From NCBI GenBank assembly GCA_017399765.1, contig JAFQBH010000012.1, positions 1 to 64,000 of the forward strand: a DNA stretch of 64,000 bases, in the 5' to 3' direction. Origin of the DNA: Oscillospiraceae bacterium (GTDB taxonomy: Bacteria; Bacillota; Clostridia; Oscillospirales; Ruminococcaceae). Each line of letters starts with the position of its first letter. Position 1 is the first letter of the stretch. The notes under the pieces were generated by a model, which did no database searches, was not told the DNA's origin, and worked only from the letters and a program-made list of their open reading frames with translations. A program made the translations under genes and the position numbers. Below are positions 7,812-16,309 of this stretch, piece by piece.

Positions 7812-8390
7812 TCAGTAAAGCGAAAGTTCAAAATCGCCGAAATAGCGGCTTCCGAGCGGATTGATATCGGTAAAATCCGCCGGATAAAAACTTCCGTAAT
7901 GGGGCCTTTCTCCGTCGCAGAGTTTATAAAAATTGCCTTTCATTCTGTGTCCGGGAAGAAGATAGCTTTTTCCGAAAAGTTTTTCAACAAGGGAAAGGGG
8001 AAGGGTGAAATTTGTGCACCAATAAACTCCCTGTTCGTCTTCGCCGGTAAAAATCCTTACGGAAACGTTTTTTGTAACGTCAAGCTCCGTGCCGTTTTGT
8101 TCGTCGATAAATTTGCAGACCAAAGCTCCGCCGCGGTTGGTTGAAAGCCAGAAATAGCGTTTTCCGCCGTCTTCCTCGGAAAAGGGAGCAATTGCCGCGC
8201 CGACAACGCTTTTTTCCTCCGGCGCAACTTCAAAAGCAAGGAGCTGGATATAAAAATCATCTTTGGAAATGCAAAGCCTTGCCTGGGCATAGGGCTTATA
8301 ATCCGCTTTTTCAAGGGGATAATTTATTATTTTTGCGGCGGGAAGGGAATTCCAGAGAGGATCGCCGGTTATCATGCTTATGGGGAACAT
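7812..8390 (-). CDS. Conserved protein with carbohydrate-binding (CBM9-like) fold, uncertain
   Basis: The 192-residue protein has no signal peptide. It shows the alternation of strands seen in family-9 carbohydrate-binding-like domains: WNSLPAAKIINYPLE, YKPYAQARLCISKDDFYIQLLAFEV, FWLSTNRGG and a closing GDFELSLY. A longer frame runs to 8702, but ATG 8390 has an AAGGAGG site nine bases upstream and is taken as the start. It is 14 bp upstream of rsmE on the same strand and probably co-transcribed. What it binds, if anything, is not known. Confidence 0.55.
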   Translation of the reverse strand: MFPISMITGDPLWNSLPAAKIINYPLEKADYKPYAQARLCISKDDFYIQLLAFEVAPEEKSVVGAAIAPFSEEDGGKRYFWLSTNRGGALVCKFIDEQNGTELDVTKNVSVRIFTGEDEQGVYWCTNFTLPLSLVEKLFGKSYLLPGHRMKGNFYKLCDGERPHYGSFYPADFTDINPLGSRYFGDFELSLY

Positions 8391-8500
8391 TTTTAACTTC
8401 CTCCTTAAAGGGTATATTATAACAAATATAAGTTTATAACATAATGCTCCGCAAATCAATATTCTTTTATTCCGTTTCGGCAAAAAGTTATTTTGAAAAA

Positions 8501-8529
8501 TTGACAAAGAAAGGCTTTTAATATAATAT
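8501..8529 (+). promoter_or_regulatory. Predicted sigma-A promoter
   Basis: TTGACA and TAATAT are separated by 17 bases, upstream of the binding-protein gene. Confidence 0.75.
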
Positions 8530-8577
8530 ATTATCAGAAAAATATCGAAAATTGCCGTTTTTTCGGAGGTATATATT

Positions 8578-9573
8578 TTGAAGATCAAAAAAATTGTTTC
8601 GTTTTTTCTTGCCGGAATAATGCTTCTTTCCTTTTCCGGCTGTGAATTCATAGAAAATCTTCCGTTCTTCACCAAGGACGAACCGGATGAACCTCCGGTC
8701 ATCGAAACTCCGGAAGTTATCGAACCCGTTGACCCGAACTGGCCCGTTTCCGTTTTTGGAACAGAAATTGAAAAGGCGCCGGAAAAGGTTGCCGTCGCTT
8801 CTCCCGCCCTTGCGGAATATATCTATGACATGGATCTTATGGAAAATGTAGTTGCGGTTTCGGAATTTTGCGGTTTTGCCGGGGCAATCAGCTATCCTTC
8901 GATAGGTTCCGTCCGTCTTCCGGATATGGAAGCGATAAAAGAAGCAGAACCGGAATATATCCTTACCTTTTCCGCTTATGAGGAAAGCCTGCTTATCGAA
9001 ATCCAGCAGATGAACATAACTGTAATCAATATCGAAGCGCCGGAAAGCCTTGATGAACTCCGGGCGCTTTATAAAGAAATTGCGCTTTTCTTCAAAGGTG
9101 CGGTTGACGGCGTTTCTTTCGGCGAAGATTATGTTTCCGAATATGATTCTGCACTTTCCGCCATTGCATATTCCGGCGAACAAAAAACCGCCGCTTTTAT
9201 CCGCGCCCTTGACTATATGATGATAACCGGCGGAACAATGGAACAGGAACTTCTTTCCGCCGCGGGAATAAAAAACGCCGCGGAAGCTTATTCCGGTTAT
9301 ACCTTCCCGGAGGAAAACTGGAAGGAATTTGATCCGGCAGTGCTTTTTGTCAACACCGATCTGCACCTTATCGACCTTGAAACGAACGACCTTTATAAAA
9401 AGAAAACCGCCGTTAAAGGCGATAAAGTTTATAATGCAGATATCGACGTTCTTGCTCTCGGAAGTATGCGTTCCTTCGATATCCTGAAAAATCTTCTTGC
9501 AACGCTTTATGAAGATTACACCGGCGGAACGGTTCTTGAACCGGCATATCCGAGTATGTATAAACAACAATAA
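8578..9573 (+). CDS. Periplasmic-binding-type lipoprotein of the iron-siderophore/cobalamin (BtuF/FepB) class
   Basis: The 331-residue precursor has a lipoprotein signal (FSGC near residue 21) and a helical-backbone binding-protein domain: PEKVAVASPALAEYIYDM, SIGSVRLPDMEAIKEAEPEYIL, a long connecting helix, and RSFDILKNLLATLY. Such proteins capture iron-siderophores, heme or cobalamin for an ABC importer. No permease or ATPase gene is adjacent and a terminator follows at once, so it is either an orphan receptor or works with a transporter elsewhere. The start is TTG at 8578 with a GGAGG site. Confidence 0.78.
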   Translation: MKIKKIVSFFLAGIMLLSFSGCEFIENLPFFTKDEPDEPPVIETPEVIEPVDPNWPVSVFGTEIEKAPEKVAVASPALAEYIYDMDLMENVVAVSEFCGFAGAISYPSIGSVRLPDMEAIKEAEPEYILTFSAYEESLLIEIQQMNITVINIEAPESLDELRALYKEIALFFKGAVDGVSFGEDYVSEYDSALSAIAYSGEQKTAAFIRALDYMMITGGTMEQELLSAAGIKNAAEAYSGYTFPEENWKEFDPAVLFVNTDLHLIDLETNDLYKKKTAVKGDKVYNADIDVLALGSMRSFDILKNLLATLYEDYTGGTVLEPAYPSMYKQQ

Positions 9574-9577
9574 AATT

Positions 9578-9608
9578 AAAAGGGCGGAAAAATTTTCCGC
9601 CCTTTTTT
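9578..9608 (+). terminator. Rho-independent terminator
   Basis: AAAAGGGCGGAAAA pairs with TTTTCCGCCCTTTT with almost no loop, followed by T. Confidence 0.9.
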
Positions 9609-9661
9609 GCAACAAAAACCCAAATTTTCGGTACTATTATTTTGAAGGGAGTGATTTTTCC

Positions 9662-10633
9662 GTGAAAAAATATATTGGAATTATTTTGGTTTTGGCTTGT
9701 TTGATGCTTTTGTTTTCTGCCTGCTCTCTCGGAAAAACTTTCAGCGGAGAAACGTGGATTTATATGAGCAACAACCGTTTTGTTGTCGTTCTAAATGATA
9801 ACGGAAAGGAAACCGGGTTTTTTGTTACCGGAAGAACGGAAACAGTCGATAAGAATGGCAACGCAATAACGGATTTATACGAAATTTCGCTTTCGAAGGC
9901 GGAAATTGTTGCAGGCAAAAAAGCCGAAAAACCGAAGGAAACTGTTTTTGAGGACGTTGACGAATGGTACTATGCGGATAAAATCAAAGTTCTTGAAAAA
10001 ATGGAAATTGCAGAACCGGAAAAACCGGTTATATATCTTTATCCGGAAAAAGAAACGGAAGTTTCCGTAAACCTTGATTTTTCCGGAAAACTGACTTCAA
10101 CCTATCCGGAATATAACGGCGGCTGGAAAGTTACCGCAAAGCCGGACGGCACTCTTTTCGATGAAAACGGAAAGGAATATTACTGCCTTTTCTGGGAAGG
10201 AATTTCCGAAGCGGAATATGATTTTGAAAAAGGCTTCTGCGTTCCGGGCGAAAAAACTGCGGAGTTCCTTGAAGAAAACCTTCCGAAGCTCGGCCTTTCC
10301 CCAAAAGAAGCAAACGAATTCATAATCTATTGGCTTCCGCAGATGCAGGAAAACGAATATAATCTGATTTCTTTCCAGAGCGAAGCTTATACCGAAACCG
10401 CAAAACTTGAAATAGTTCCGAAGCCGGATACACTTATAAGGGTTTTTATGGCCTGGAAGCCCCTTGATGAATTCATCGAAATCGAGCCGCAGGAACTTTC
10501 TTCTCCGGAGCGGGAAGGATTTGTTGCGGTCGAATGGGGCGGAGCGGAAATCAGACAGCACGTTGAAAATTTCCTGCAGGCTTCTGAAAAAAGAAGAGTT
10601 GATCCCGGAATTTTTGGCGGAAACCAGGAATAA
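9662..10633 (+). CDS. Conserved lipoprotein of unknown function
   Basis: The 323-residue precursor has a lipoprotein signal with cysteine in FSACS. The mature part has a short N-terminal region (residues 25-115), then a conserved-looking domain beginning KPVIYLYPEKETEVSVNLDFSG, with TYPEYNGGW, YCLFWEG and FIIYWLPQMQENEYN. I recognise this type of domain from other Clostridia but know no function. The frame continues upstream to 9497, through the preceding gene's terminator; GTG 9662 with AAGGGAGTG before it is the likely start. The C-terminal tail is charged and probably disordered. Confidence 0.7.
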   Translation: MKKYIGIILVLACLMLLFSACSLGKTFSGETWIYMSNNRFVVVLNDNGKETGFFVTGRTETVDKNGNAITDLYEISLSKAEIVAGKKAEKPKETVFEDVDEWYYADKIKVLEKMEIAEPEKPVIYLYPEKETEVSVNLDFSGKLTSTYPEYNGGWKVTAKPDGTLFDENGKEYYCLFWEGISEAEYDFEKGFCVPGEKTAEFLEENLPKLGLSPKEANEFIIYWLPQMQENEYNLISFQSEAYTETAKLEIVPKPDTLIRVFMAWKPLDEFIEIEPQELSSPEREGFVAVEWGGAEIRQHVENFLQASEKRRVDPGIFGGNQE

Positions 10634-10664
10634 AAGTTTTGCAATTTTCCGATGTTACATAAAG

Positions 10665-10712
10665 TTGCGGCCTTTGTTACGCAAAAGTTATTGCGGCAAA
10701 GGCCGCTTTTTG
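10665..10712 (+). terminator. Probable terminator with long loop
   Basis: GCGGCCTTTG (10667-10676) pairs exactly with CAAAGGCCGC (10697-10706) and is followed by TTTTTG. The loop is about 20 bases. A smaller alternative stem GCGG/CCGC lies inside. Confidence 0.65.
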
Positions 10713-10744
10713 TTAGAATTGTTTCAGAAGAAGGAGGCGGTTTT

Positions 10745-11308
10745 ATGACTTTCGGCGAAAAACTTCTTGAGCTCAGGAAGAAAAACAATTTTTCCCAGGA
10801 GGAACTTGCGGAAAAACTCGGTGTTTCGCGCCAGGCAGTTTCCCGTTGGGAAAGCGGGGAAACAATGCCGGATTCTCCGAACCTTCTCCAGATTAGCAAA
10901 ATTTTTTCCGTTTCCGCAGATTATCTTCTGCGGGACGAAATTGAGCAGAACCTTCCGGAACCGAAAACGGAAAAAAACGAAAGCAAAAAGAAAAATCCGC
11001 TTTTTATCATCTATATTTTCGGGCTTCTCGGAATGGCGGCCCTGCTTTATATAATCGCCCTTTCGGATATGGATATTGTTTATTGGGTCGCCGGAACGAT
11101 TTTTCTTCTTGCGGGAATAATTTCCGCCGTTCTTTATTATAAAAATCCGAGGATAGAAACAAAATCTCCCCTTTATCTTGCGGCTTCAATAATATTTTTT
11201 GCGGCGGCGGTTGTCGGATTCTGTTCCATCGGAAATCTGGGATTTATTATGGGTCTTGGGAATTTTGTGATTTCGGTAATACTTTTTATAATCTGGGCAA
11301 AGCAATAA
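10745..11308 (+). CDS. XRE-family regulator with C-terminal membrane helices
   Basis: The 187-residue protein starts with a clear XRE helix-turn-helix (NNFSQEELAEKLGVSRQAVSRWESGETMPDS, residues about 14-44), a charged linker rich in lysine and glutamate, then four hydrophobic helices from about residue 85 to the end. It is likely a membrane-tethered repressor. ATG 10745 follows a GAAGGAGG site; the frame extends upstream to 10652 but into the preceding terminator. It stands alone between two terminators. Confidence 0.86.
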   Translation: MTFGEKLLELRKKNNFSQEELAEKLGVSRQAVSRWESGETMPDSPNLLQISKIFSVSADYLLRDEIEQNLPEPKTEKNESKKKNPLFIIYIFGLLGMAALLYIIALSDMDIVYWVAGTIFLLAGIISAVLYYKNPRIETKSPLYLAASIIFFAAAVVGFCSIGNLGFIMGLGNFVISVILFIIWAKQ

Positions 11309-11310
11309 AA

Positions 11311-11349
11311 GAAAAAAGCCGTTTTTTAAACAAAAAACGGCTTTTTTCT
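11311..11349 (+). terminator. Rho-independent terminator (perfect palindrome)
   Basis: GAAAAAAGCCGTTTTTT pairs with AAAAAACGGCTTTTTTC around a four-base loop. Confidence 0.9.
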
Positions 11350-11377
11350 TGTTTTATCCAAAAACTTATTGTATAAT
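11349..11377 (+). promoter_or_regulatory. Predicted sigma-A promoter of pduL
   Basis: TTGTTT and TATAAT are separated by 17 bases, 32 bp before the pduL start. Confidence 0.6.
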
Positions 11378-11409
11378 GTTGCGGTAATAATACCATTTGG
11401 AGGCAAAAA

Positions 11410-11985
11410 ATGAGCAAAACTTTTATTGTGGAAACTTCCGCACGCCACGTTCACCTTTCCGAAGCCGACCTCAAAACTCTTTTTGGCGAAGGATATGAAC
11501 TTAAATTCAGAAAAGACCTTTCCCAGCCGGGACAGTTTGCAACCTTTGATAAAGTTGATATCGTCGGCCCGAAGCGCACCCTTTCCGGCGTAACAATTCT
11601 CGGACCCACCAGAAAACAGACCCAGGTAGAGCTTTCTCTTACCGATGCGCGCTCTATCGGAATAACCGCACCCATCCGCGAAAGCGGCGATCTTGCAAAT
11701 TCCGCACCCTGCAAGGTTGTCGGACCCTGCGGCGAAGTTGAACTTTCCGAAGGAGTTATCATCGCAATGCGCCATATCCATATGCTTCCGGAAGATGCGG
11801 AAAGACTTGGCGTTAAAGATAAACAGATCGTAAGCGTAAAAATCAATTCCCCGGAACGCAAAACCATTTTCGGCGACGTTCTCGTAAGAGTTACCCCCAC
11901 TTCCGCTCTTGCAATGCACATTGATACCGATGAAGCAAACGCAGCCGGAATTTCCGGTCAGGAAGGCGAAATCGTCGAAATCTGA
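11410..11985 (+). CDS. pduL: Phosphate propanoyltransferase / phosphotransacylase (PduL family)
   Basis: The 191-residue protein is a full-length PduL with the zinc-binding histidines in SARHVHLS (residues about 10-17) and in MRHIHMLPEDAERLGV, plus KDLSQPGQFA and LGPTRKQTQVE between them. PduL converts acyl-CoA and phosphate to acyl-phosphate, feeding acetate or propionate kinase for ATP. No microcompartment shell genes are nearby and there is no N-terminal encapsulation peptide, so it probably acts as the housekeeping phosphotransacetylase. Codon use is strongly biased, as in other highly expressed genes here. Confidence 0.94.
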   Translation: MSKTFIVETSARHVHLSEADLKTLFGEGYELKFRKDLSQPGQFATFDKVDIVGPKRTLSGVTILGPTRKQTQVELSLTDARSIGITAPIRESGDLANSAPCKVVGPCGEVELSEGVIIAMRHIHMLPEDAERLGVKDKQIVSVKINSPERKTIFGDVLVRVTPTSALAMHIDTDEANAAGISGQEGEIVEI

Positions 11986-11995
11986 TTTTACTGTA

Positions 11996-12027
11996 TAAAA
12001 AAGGCACGCAGCGCGTGCCTTTTTTTG
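11996..12027. terminator. Bidirectional terminator
   Basis: AAAAAAGGCACGC pairs with GCGTGCCTTTTTT between convergent genes. Confidence 0.9.
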
Positions 12028-12744
12028 TTATTCGGAAAGAACACATTTTGTATAAACGGTATAGGAACCTTCTGCCCAATAATGTAAAGTTGAAACGTAT
12101 ATTTCGGAAAGGTCGTCCGGGTTTATAAAAACTTCCTTTCCGTCAACGCTTTTGTCGAAGGCGTCGTTTTTGCAGTTCGTTTCAAAATCTTTTTGCGGAA
12201 GATTGTCTATTCCGATATAATCGAGCTTTCCGGCGAAGACAAATCCTTCCGGAAGTTCCTCAAAGCCGAAATCCCTGCCTTTATGAAAACTGAGTTCATA
12301 AAGTTTTCCGCCGTATGCAACAAGACTGTCCCAGCCGGCTCTGTTGAGTTCGGTTATCATTTCTTCACAGAAGAAGCAGAAACTGCCGCCCTTTGCCCAT
12401 TCCGGAGAATCCAAAAGGATATAAACCGTTGCGTTTGTTTCGTTCCCGGAAAAAACCTTTCCGGAAATTTCGGTTCCGCTTTTAATTTCAAGATCATTCA
12501 AAGGTTCCGAATCTCCGACGAAAACGGAATATCCGGCTTCTGAATATCCTTCGGGTATATATCCGGTTTTAAAATACTCGCCGTAATAATATTTTTTGCC
12601 GTTAAGGTTTATTTCCGGCCTTATATCGCCGAATTCGGTAAAAGGACCGACCCAGGGTTCTACTTCCGGAGCGATCGGTGAAGAACATGAGGAAAAAGAT
12701 AAAATCATAATAAAAGCAAACAAAAGGCAGAAAAGCTTTTTCAT
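12028..12744 (-). CDS. Hypothetical lipoprotein
   Basis: The 238-residue precursor has a lipoprotein signal (FSSCSS, cysteine near residue 20). The mature protein has no motif I recognise; it contains a FCFFCEEM cysteine pair and aromatic-rich strands such as KKYYYGEYF and YVSTLHYW. ATG 12744 follows a short A/T-rich stretch with a weak GGGGGT site. It is single and convergent with pduL. It probably faces the outside, anchored in the cytoplasmic membrane. Confidence 0.6.
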   Translation of the reverse strand: MKKLFCLLFAFIMILSFSSCSSPIAPEVEPWVGPFTEFGDIRPEINLNGKKYYYGEYFKTGYIPEGYSEAGYSVFVGDSEPLNDLEIKSGTEISGKVFSGNETNATVYILLDSPEWAKGGSFCFFCEEMITELNRAGWDSLVAYGGKLYELSFHKGRDFGFEELPEGFVFAGKLDYIGIDNLPQKDFETNCKNDAFDKSVDGKEVFINPDDLSEIYVSTLHYWAEGSYTVYTKCVLSE

Positions 12745-12810
12745 TATATTACCCCCGTTTTAAAAAATCGGTTTCATATATATAGTGTAGAAAAAAGCGG
12801 CTTTCGTTGC

Positions 12811-12846
12811 AAAAAAGCGGCAGAAAATTTTCCGCCGCAATTTTTT
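12811..12846 (-). terminator. Terminator of glpK
   Basis: Read on the minus strand, GCGGCGGAAAATTTTCTGCCGC forms a stem and is followed by TTTTTT. Confidence 0.8.
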
Positions 12847-14342
12847 TATTTTTCAATCCAGCCGCAGGCTCTTCCGACTGCGCGTTTCCATTGGTTATAA
12901 TCTTTTTCCGCATCTGCCGCAGGTCTTTCGGGATAAAAAGTTCTTTCGCTTTCGTGGGCCGCCGCAATTTCATCAAGGCTTTCCCAGACTCCGGCATAAA
13001 GTCCCGCAAGAGCAGCAGCACCGAAAGCGGTTGTTTCAACGACCTTCGGGCGTTCAACGGGAATTCGGAGAAGGTCGGATTGTATCTGCATCATAAGATT
13101 GCTTACGGAAGCGCCGCCGTCAACATGGAGGACCGCAATATCGCAATCCGCGTCGCTTCGCATGGCGTTGATCATATCCGTTACCTGATAAGCAATTCCT
13201 TCAAGGGCGGCTCTTGCGATATGTGCCTTTGTTGTTCCGCGGGTTATTCCGAGAAGGGCGCCGCGGGCATACATATCCCAATGAGGCGCGCCGAGTCCGG
13301 TGAACGCCGGAACAAGAATAACACCGCCGGAATCCGGAACAGATTCCGCAAGAGGATTGACTTCCGGCGCGGAATTTATGATTCCAAGTCCGTCACGGAG
13401 CCATTGGATCGTTGAACCTCCGTTGAAAACGCTTCCCTCAAGGGCATAGGTGGTTTTTCCGCCGATGCTCCATGCAACCGTTGTAACAAGCCCGGAATGG
13501 GAACGGACCGGTTTTTCGCCGACGTTCATAAGAGTAAAGCATCCGGTGCCGTAAGTGTTTTTTGCGGAACCGATTTCAAAACAGCCCTGACCGAAAAGTG
13601 CGGCCTGCTGGTCGCCGGCGCTGCCGCAAACCGGAACTCCCGCAAGGGATTCAAGACCCGGAATGCCTTCCGCAACAACGCCGTAAAGTTCGGAGTTGCC
13701 GACGGGTTTCGGAAGCATGCACATAGGAATATCAAGCATTTCGCAAAGCTCTTCGTCCCAATCAAGGGTATGGATGTTGAAAAGCATCGTTCTTGAAGCG
13801 TTTGAATAATCCGTAACGTGTGCTTTTCCGCCGGTAAGCTTCCAGATAAGCCATGTTTCAACCGTTCCGAAAAGGAGCTCGCCGTTTTTTGCTCTTTCAT
13901 AAGAACCGGGAACGTGGTCAAGGATCCATTTTATCTTTGTTCCGGAAAAATAAGCGTCTATCATAAGCCCGGTTTTTTCGGTTATAATTTCGCCGAAACC
14001 TTTTGCGGAAAGCATATCGCAGATTGCGGCAGTTCTTCTGCATTGCCAGACTATTGCGTTATAGATAGGTTTTCCGGTTTTTTTATCCCAGATAATGGTG
14101 GTTTCGCGCTGGTTCGTGATTCCGATCGCGGAAATCGGAACGCCGGCTTTTTTAACGGCTTCTTCCGCGGCCATTCTTTCCGTTTCCCAAATAACTTCCG
14201 GGTCGTGTTCGACCCAGCCGGACTGGGGATATATCTGGTCATAGGGATATTGACCGACGGAAACGATCTCGCCCGCTTTGTTGAAAACAATAGCTCTCGA
14301 ACTTGTTGTTCCCTGGTCAAGGGAAAGGACATATTCTTTCAT
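12846..14342 (-). CDS. glpK: Glycerol kinase
   Basis: The 498-residue FGGY-family kinase is complete: the N-terminal phosphate loop LDQGTTSSRAIVF, the ITNQRETTIIWDKKTGKP segment that binds glycerol, AGDQQAALFGQGCFE, KNTYGTGCF and the C-terminal ADGGAS-type loop (VDGGASVSNLMMQIQ). It phosphorylates glycerol to glycerol-3-phosphate in the cytoplasm. In Bacillus and Enterococcus a histidine in a segment reading roughly S-E-H-G-L-L-T-T is the PTS activation site. Here the aligned segment reads S-H-S-G-L-V-T-T, so that control may differ; this alignment is from memory. No glycerol channel or glycerol-3-phosphate dehydrogenase gene is adjacent. Confidence 0.97.
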   Translation of the reverse strand: MKEYVLSLDQGTTSSRAIVFNKAGEIVSVGQYPYDQIYPQSGWVEHDPEVIWETERMAAEEAVKKAGVPISAIGITNQRETTIIWDKKTGKPIYNAIVWQCRRTAAICDMLSAKGFGEIITEKTGLMIDAYFSGTKIKWILDHVPGSYERAKNGELLFGTVETWLIWKLTGGKAHVTDYSNASRTMLFNIHTLDWDEELCEMLDIPMCMLPKPVGNSELYGVVAEGIPGLESLAGVPVCGSAGDQQAALFGQGCFEIGSAKNTYGTGCFTLMNVGEKPVRSHSGLVTTVAWSIGGKTTYALEGSVFNGGSTIQWLRDGLGIINSAPEVNPLAESVPDSGGVILVPAFTGLGAPHWDMYARGALLGITRGTTKAHIARAALEGIAYQVTDMINAMRSDADCDIAVLHVDGGASVSNLMMQIQSDLLRIPVERPKVVETTAFGAAALAGLYAGVWESLDEIAAAHESERTFYPERPAADAEKDYNQWKRAVGRACGWIEK

Positions 14343-14436
14343 TTTTATGAAAACCCCCTATCTTTTTTATGGTAAAAGTGATATGATGATATTGTAAATT
14401 TCACCATAATTATAACATAGGGAGGGCGATTTTTCC

Positions 14437-15366
14437 ATGATAATTCACAATTCTTTTTATTTTCCTTCTTCCGACGGAAAAACAACGATACATGGCGAAG
14501 AGTGGCTTCCGGAGTGCGCTCCGAAAGCGGTTTTACAAATCGCCCACGGAATAGCGGAATATGTTCACCGCTATAACGATTTCGCGGCTTTCCTTGCGGA
14601 AAACGGAATTGCCGTTGTCGGCGAAGACCATATCGGTCATGGCGATTCGATTGCAAAAGGCGCGCCCCATATTTATTTTGCCGAAAAAGACGGCTGGAAC
14701 AAAGTTGTTTCCGATATCCATTCGGTCCGCACAATGTACGGCGAAAAATATCCGGATATTCCGTATTTTCTTATGGGACACAGTATGGGTTCTTTCCTTG
14801 CGAGAACTTATCTTATAAAATTTCCGGGCGATGTTGACGGAGCGATAATTATGGGAACCGGCCAGCAAAGTCCGGCGCTTATTGCCGGCGGAAAAGCAAT
14901 CGGAACCCTTATCGGAAAGCTGAACGGTTTCGATAAACCCCATGATGTCGTAACTAACCTTGCTTTCGGAAGTTATACAAAAGGGATCGAAAACGTAAGA
15001 ACGCCGCTTGATTGGCTTTCTGTCAACGAAGAAAACGTTGACAGATATATTGCAGATCCGAAATGCGGTGAAGATGCGACCGTTGGTCTTTTCCTCGATA
15101 TGCTCGGCGGAATCGGCTTTATCCGCAAGCAGGAAAACGTTGATAAGATGGACGTTACAAAACCCGTTCTTTTTATTGCAGGAGAGGAAGACCCGGTCGG
15201 CGATTGCAGAAAGGGAGTCAAAGCCGCTTTTGCAACTTTTGATAAAGCCGGAGTAAAAGACCTTACCTGCAAGCTCTATCCGGGATTAAGACACGAAATT
15301 TTGAACGAAGATTGCAAAGAAAAAGTTTATGAATATATTCTTAAATGGCTTCTTGAAAGAATCTGA
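14437..15366 (+). CDS. Alpha/beta hydrolase, lysophospholipase / monoacylglycerol lipase-like
   Basis: The 309-residue protein is a serine hydrolase of the Hydrolase_4 (PldB) type. An oxyanion region IAHGIAEYVHRY is followed by EDHIGHGDS, the nucleophile elbow GHSMGS, an acid residue in AGEEDPVGDC and the final histidine in GLRHEIL. No signal peptide is seen, so it is cytoplasmic. It is divergent from glpK with only 94 bp between the starts, which fits release of glycerol from lipids and its phosphorylation, though co-regulation is inference. The start has a GGGAGGGCG site. Confidence 0.9.
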   Translation: MIIHNSFYFPSSDGKTTIHGEEWLPECAPKAVLQIAHGIAEYVHRYNDFAAFLAENGIAVVGEDHIGHGDSIAKGAPHIYFAEKDGWNKVVSDIHSVRTMYGEKYPDIPYFLMGHSMGSFLARTYLIKFPGDVDGAIIMGTGQQSPALIAGGKAIGTLIGKLNGFDKPHDVVTNLAFGSYTKGIENVRTPLDWLSVNEENVDRYIADPKCGEDATVGLFLDMLGGIGFIRKQENVDKMDVTKPVLFIAGEEDPVGDCRKGVKAAFATFDKAGVKDLTCKLYPGLRHEILNEDCKEKVYEYILKWLLERI

Positions 15367-15371
15367 TAAAA

Positions 15372-15401
15372 CAAAAAAGCACCCGAAAGGGTGCTTTTTT
15401 A
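15372..15401. terminator. Bidirectional terminator
   Basis: AAAAAAGCACCC pairs with GGGTGCTTTTTT around GAAA, between convergent genes. Confidence 0.9.
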
Positions 15402-15656
15402 AAGGGTTATTTTAACAAAAGTTCCGTCCGCCGCCTTGACTTCAACAAGTTCAAGCTTTCCGCCGAAATTTTTTCTTACCTTATAAAATTCCCGGACAAA
15501 TTTCCGGCAAATTGAACCGCTTATCCGGATTTTATGCTTTTTAAGTTTTCCGTTGATTAAAAGCGGAAAAATCGAAGCGGAAAATCCGTTCAGAAAAAGC
15601 CTTGTCGGAAGCCAAAGGGAAAAATTCTTTTCCTTATCGATTATCTTTATTTTCAT
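15399..15656 (-). CDS. Small protein matching the C-terminal domain of the adjacent XRE regulator
   Basis: The 85-residue protein begins MKIKIIDKEKNFSLWLPTRLFLNG and ends LVEVKAADGTFVKITL. The same pattern (a strand with V-x-IP, a helix-rich middle, and LVEVESHEGDIISIFVE at the end) forms residues 80-167 of the XRE protein directly upstream. The two genes are separated by four bases, so they are translated together. I infer that the small protein is a partner or co-factor of the regulator. A further start at 15671 lies inside the upstream gene. Confidence 0.68.
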   Translation of the reverse strand: MKIKIIDKEKNFSLWLPTRLFLNGFSASIFPLLINGKLKKHKIRISGSICRKFVREFYKVRKNFGGKLELVEVKAADGTFVKITL

Positions 15657-15660
15657 AATT

Positions 15661-16164
15661 TTATTCCACAAAAATACTTATAATGTCGCCTTCGTGGCTT
15701 TCAACTTCAACAAGGTTTCCGATTGCGCCTTTTTCGACCATTTCAAAAATTTTTGCAAGGTCAAGATTTTTAAGAGCGCCGTTTACGGAATCGTTTCCGG
15801 AAATCTGGGGCATTTCCATTCCGCAGTCAAGAGCGATTTTTACAATGGCGCAGGGAATGTTTACCCGAACCTTATCTCCTTCGGAAGAATCCACAACGAT
15901 TCGGAACATCATATCTTTTATATCCTTGCGGTTTTCTTCCGGAACAAAAACAACGGAGGATTCCTGTTTTCCGGAAAGAAGTTCGTCAACGCTTATTCCG
16001 AGGATTTTTGAAAGTTTAGGAAGAAGCGAAATATCCGGGCAGGAAAGATCGTTTTCCCATTTGCTTACCGCCTGGGGCGAAACACAGAGCATTTCGGCAA
16101 GTTCGTCCTGTTTAATGTTTTTCCTTTTTCTGTTTTCGGAAATTCTTTTTCCTATGGTTTCCAT
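15661..16164 (-). CDS. XRE-family regulator with C-terminal conserved domain
   Basis: The 167-residue protein has an XRE helix-turn-helix (NIKQDELAEMLCVSPQAVSKWENDLSCPDISLLPKLS, residues about 18-54), a linker, and a C-terminal domain (about 80-167) with MMFRIVVDSSEGDKVRVNIP and LVEVESHEGD. No membrane helix is present. It is followed at four bases by a small protein made only of the same C-terminal domain, suggesting a regulator/partner unit. The start has an AAAGGAG site. Confidence 0.88.
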   Translation of the reverse strand: METIGKRISENRKRKNIKQDELAEMLCVSPQAVSKWENDLSCPDISLLPKLSKILGISVDELLSGKQESSVVFVPEENRKDIKDMMFRIVVDSSEGDKVRVNIPCAIVKIALDCGMEMPQISGNDSVNGALKNLDLAKIFEMVEKGAIGNLVEVESHEGDIISIFVE

Positions 16165-16257
16165 TATAAAAAAACTCCTTTCGTTTTTCTTTTCGAAAAA
16201 ATTTTATCATTTCGGAAAAGAAAAATGAACGTAACAAAGGTTGAATTATTGCCGATT

Positions 16258-16303
16258 TTAACAACCGTCCGTTGTTTTTTAGTCAACGGACGGTTGTTTT
16301 TCC
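16258..16303. terminator. Long perfect hairpin, bidirectional terminator
   Basis: AACAACCGTCCGTTG pairs with CAACGGACGGTTGTT around a nine-base loop, followed by T. It lies downstream of the minus-strand... no plus gene ends here, so its main use on the minus strand is to end the gene starting at 17794. Confidence 0.75.
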
Positions 16304-16309
16304 GTTTTA

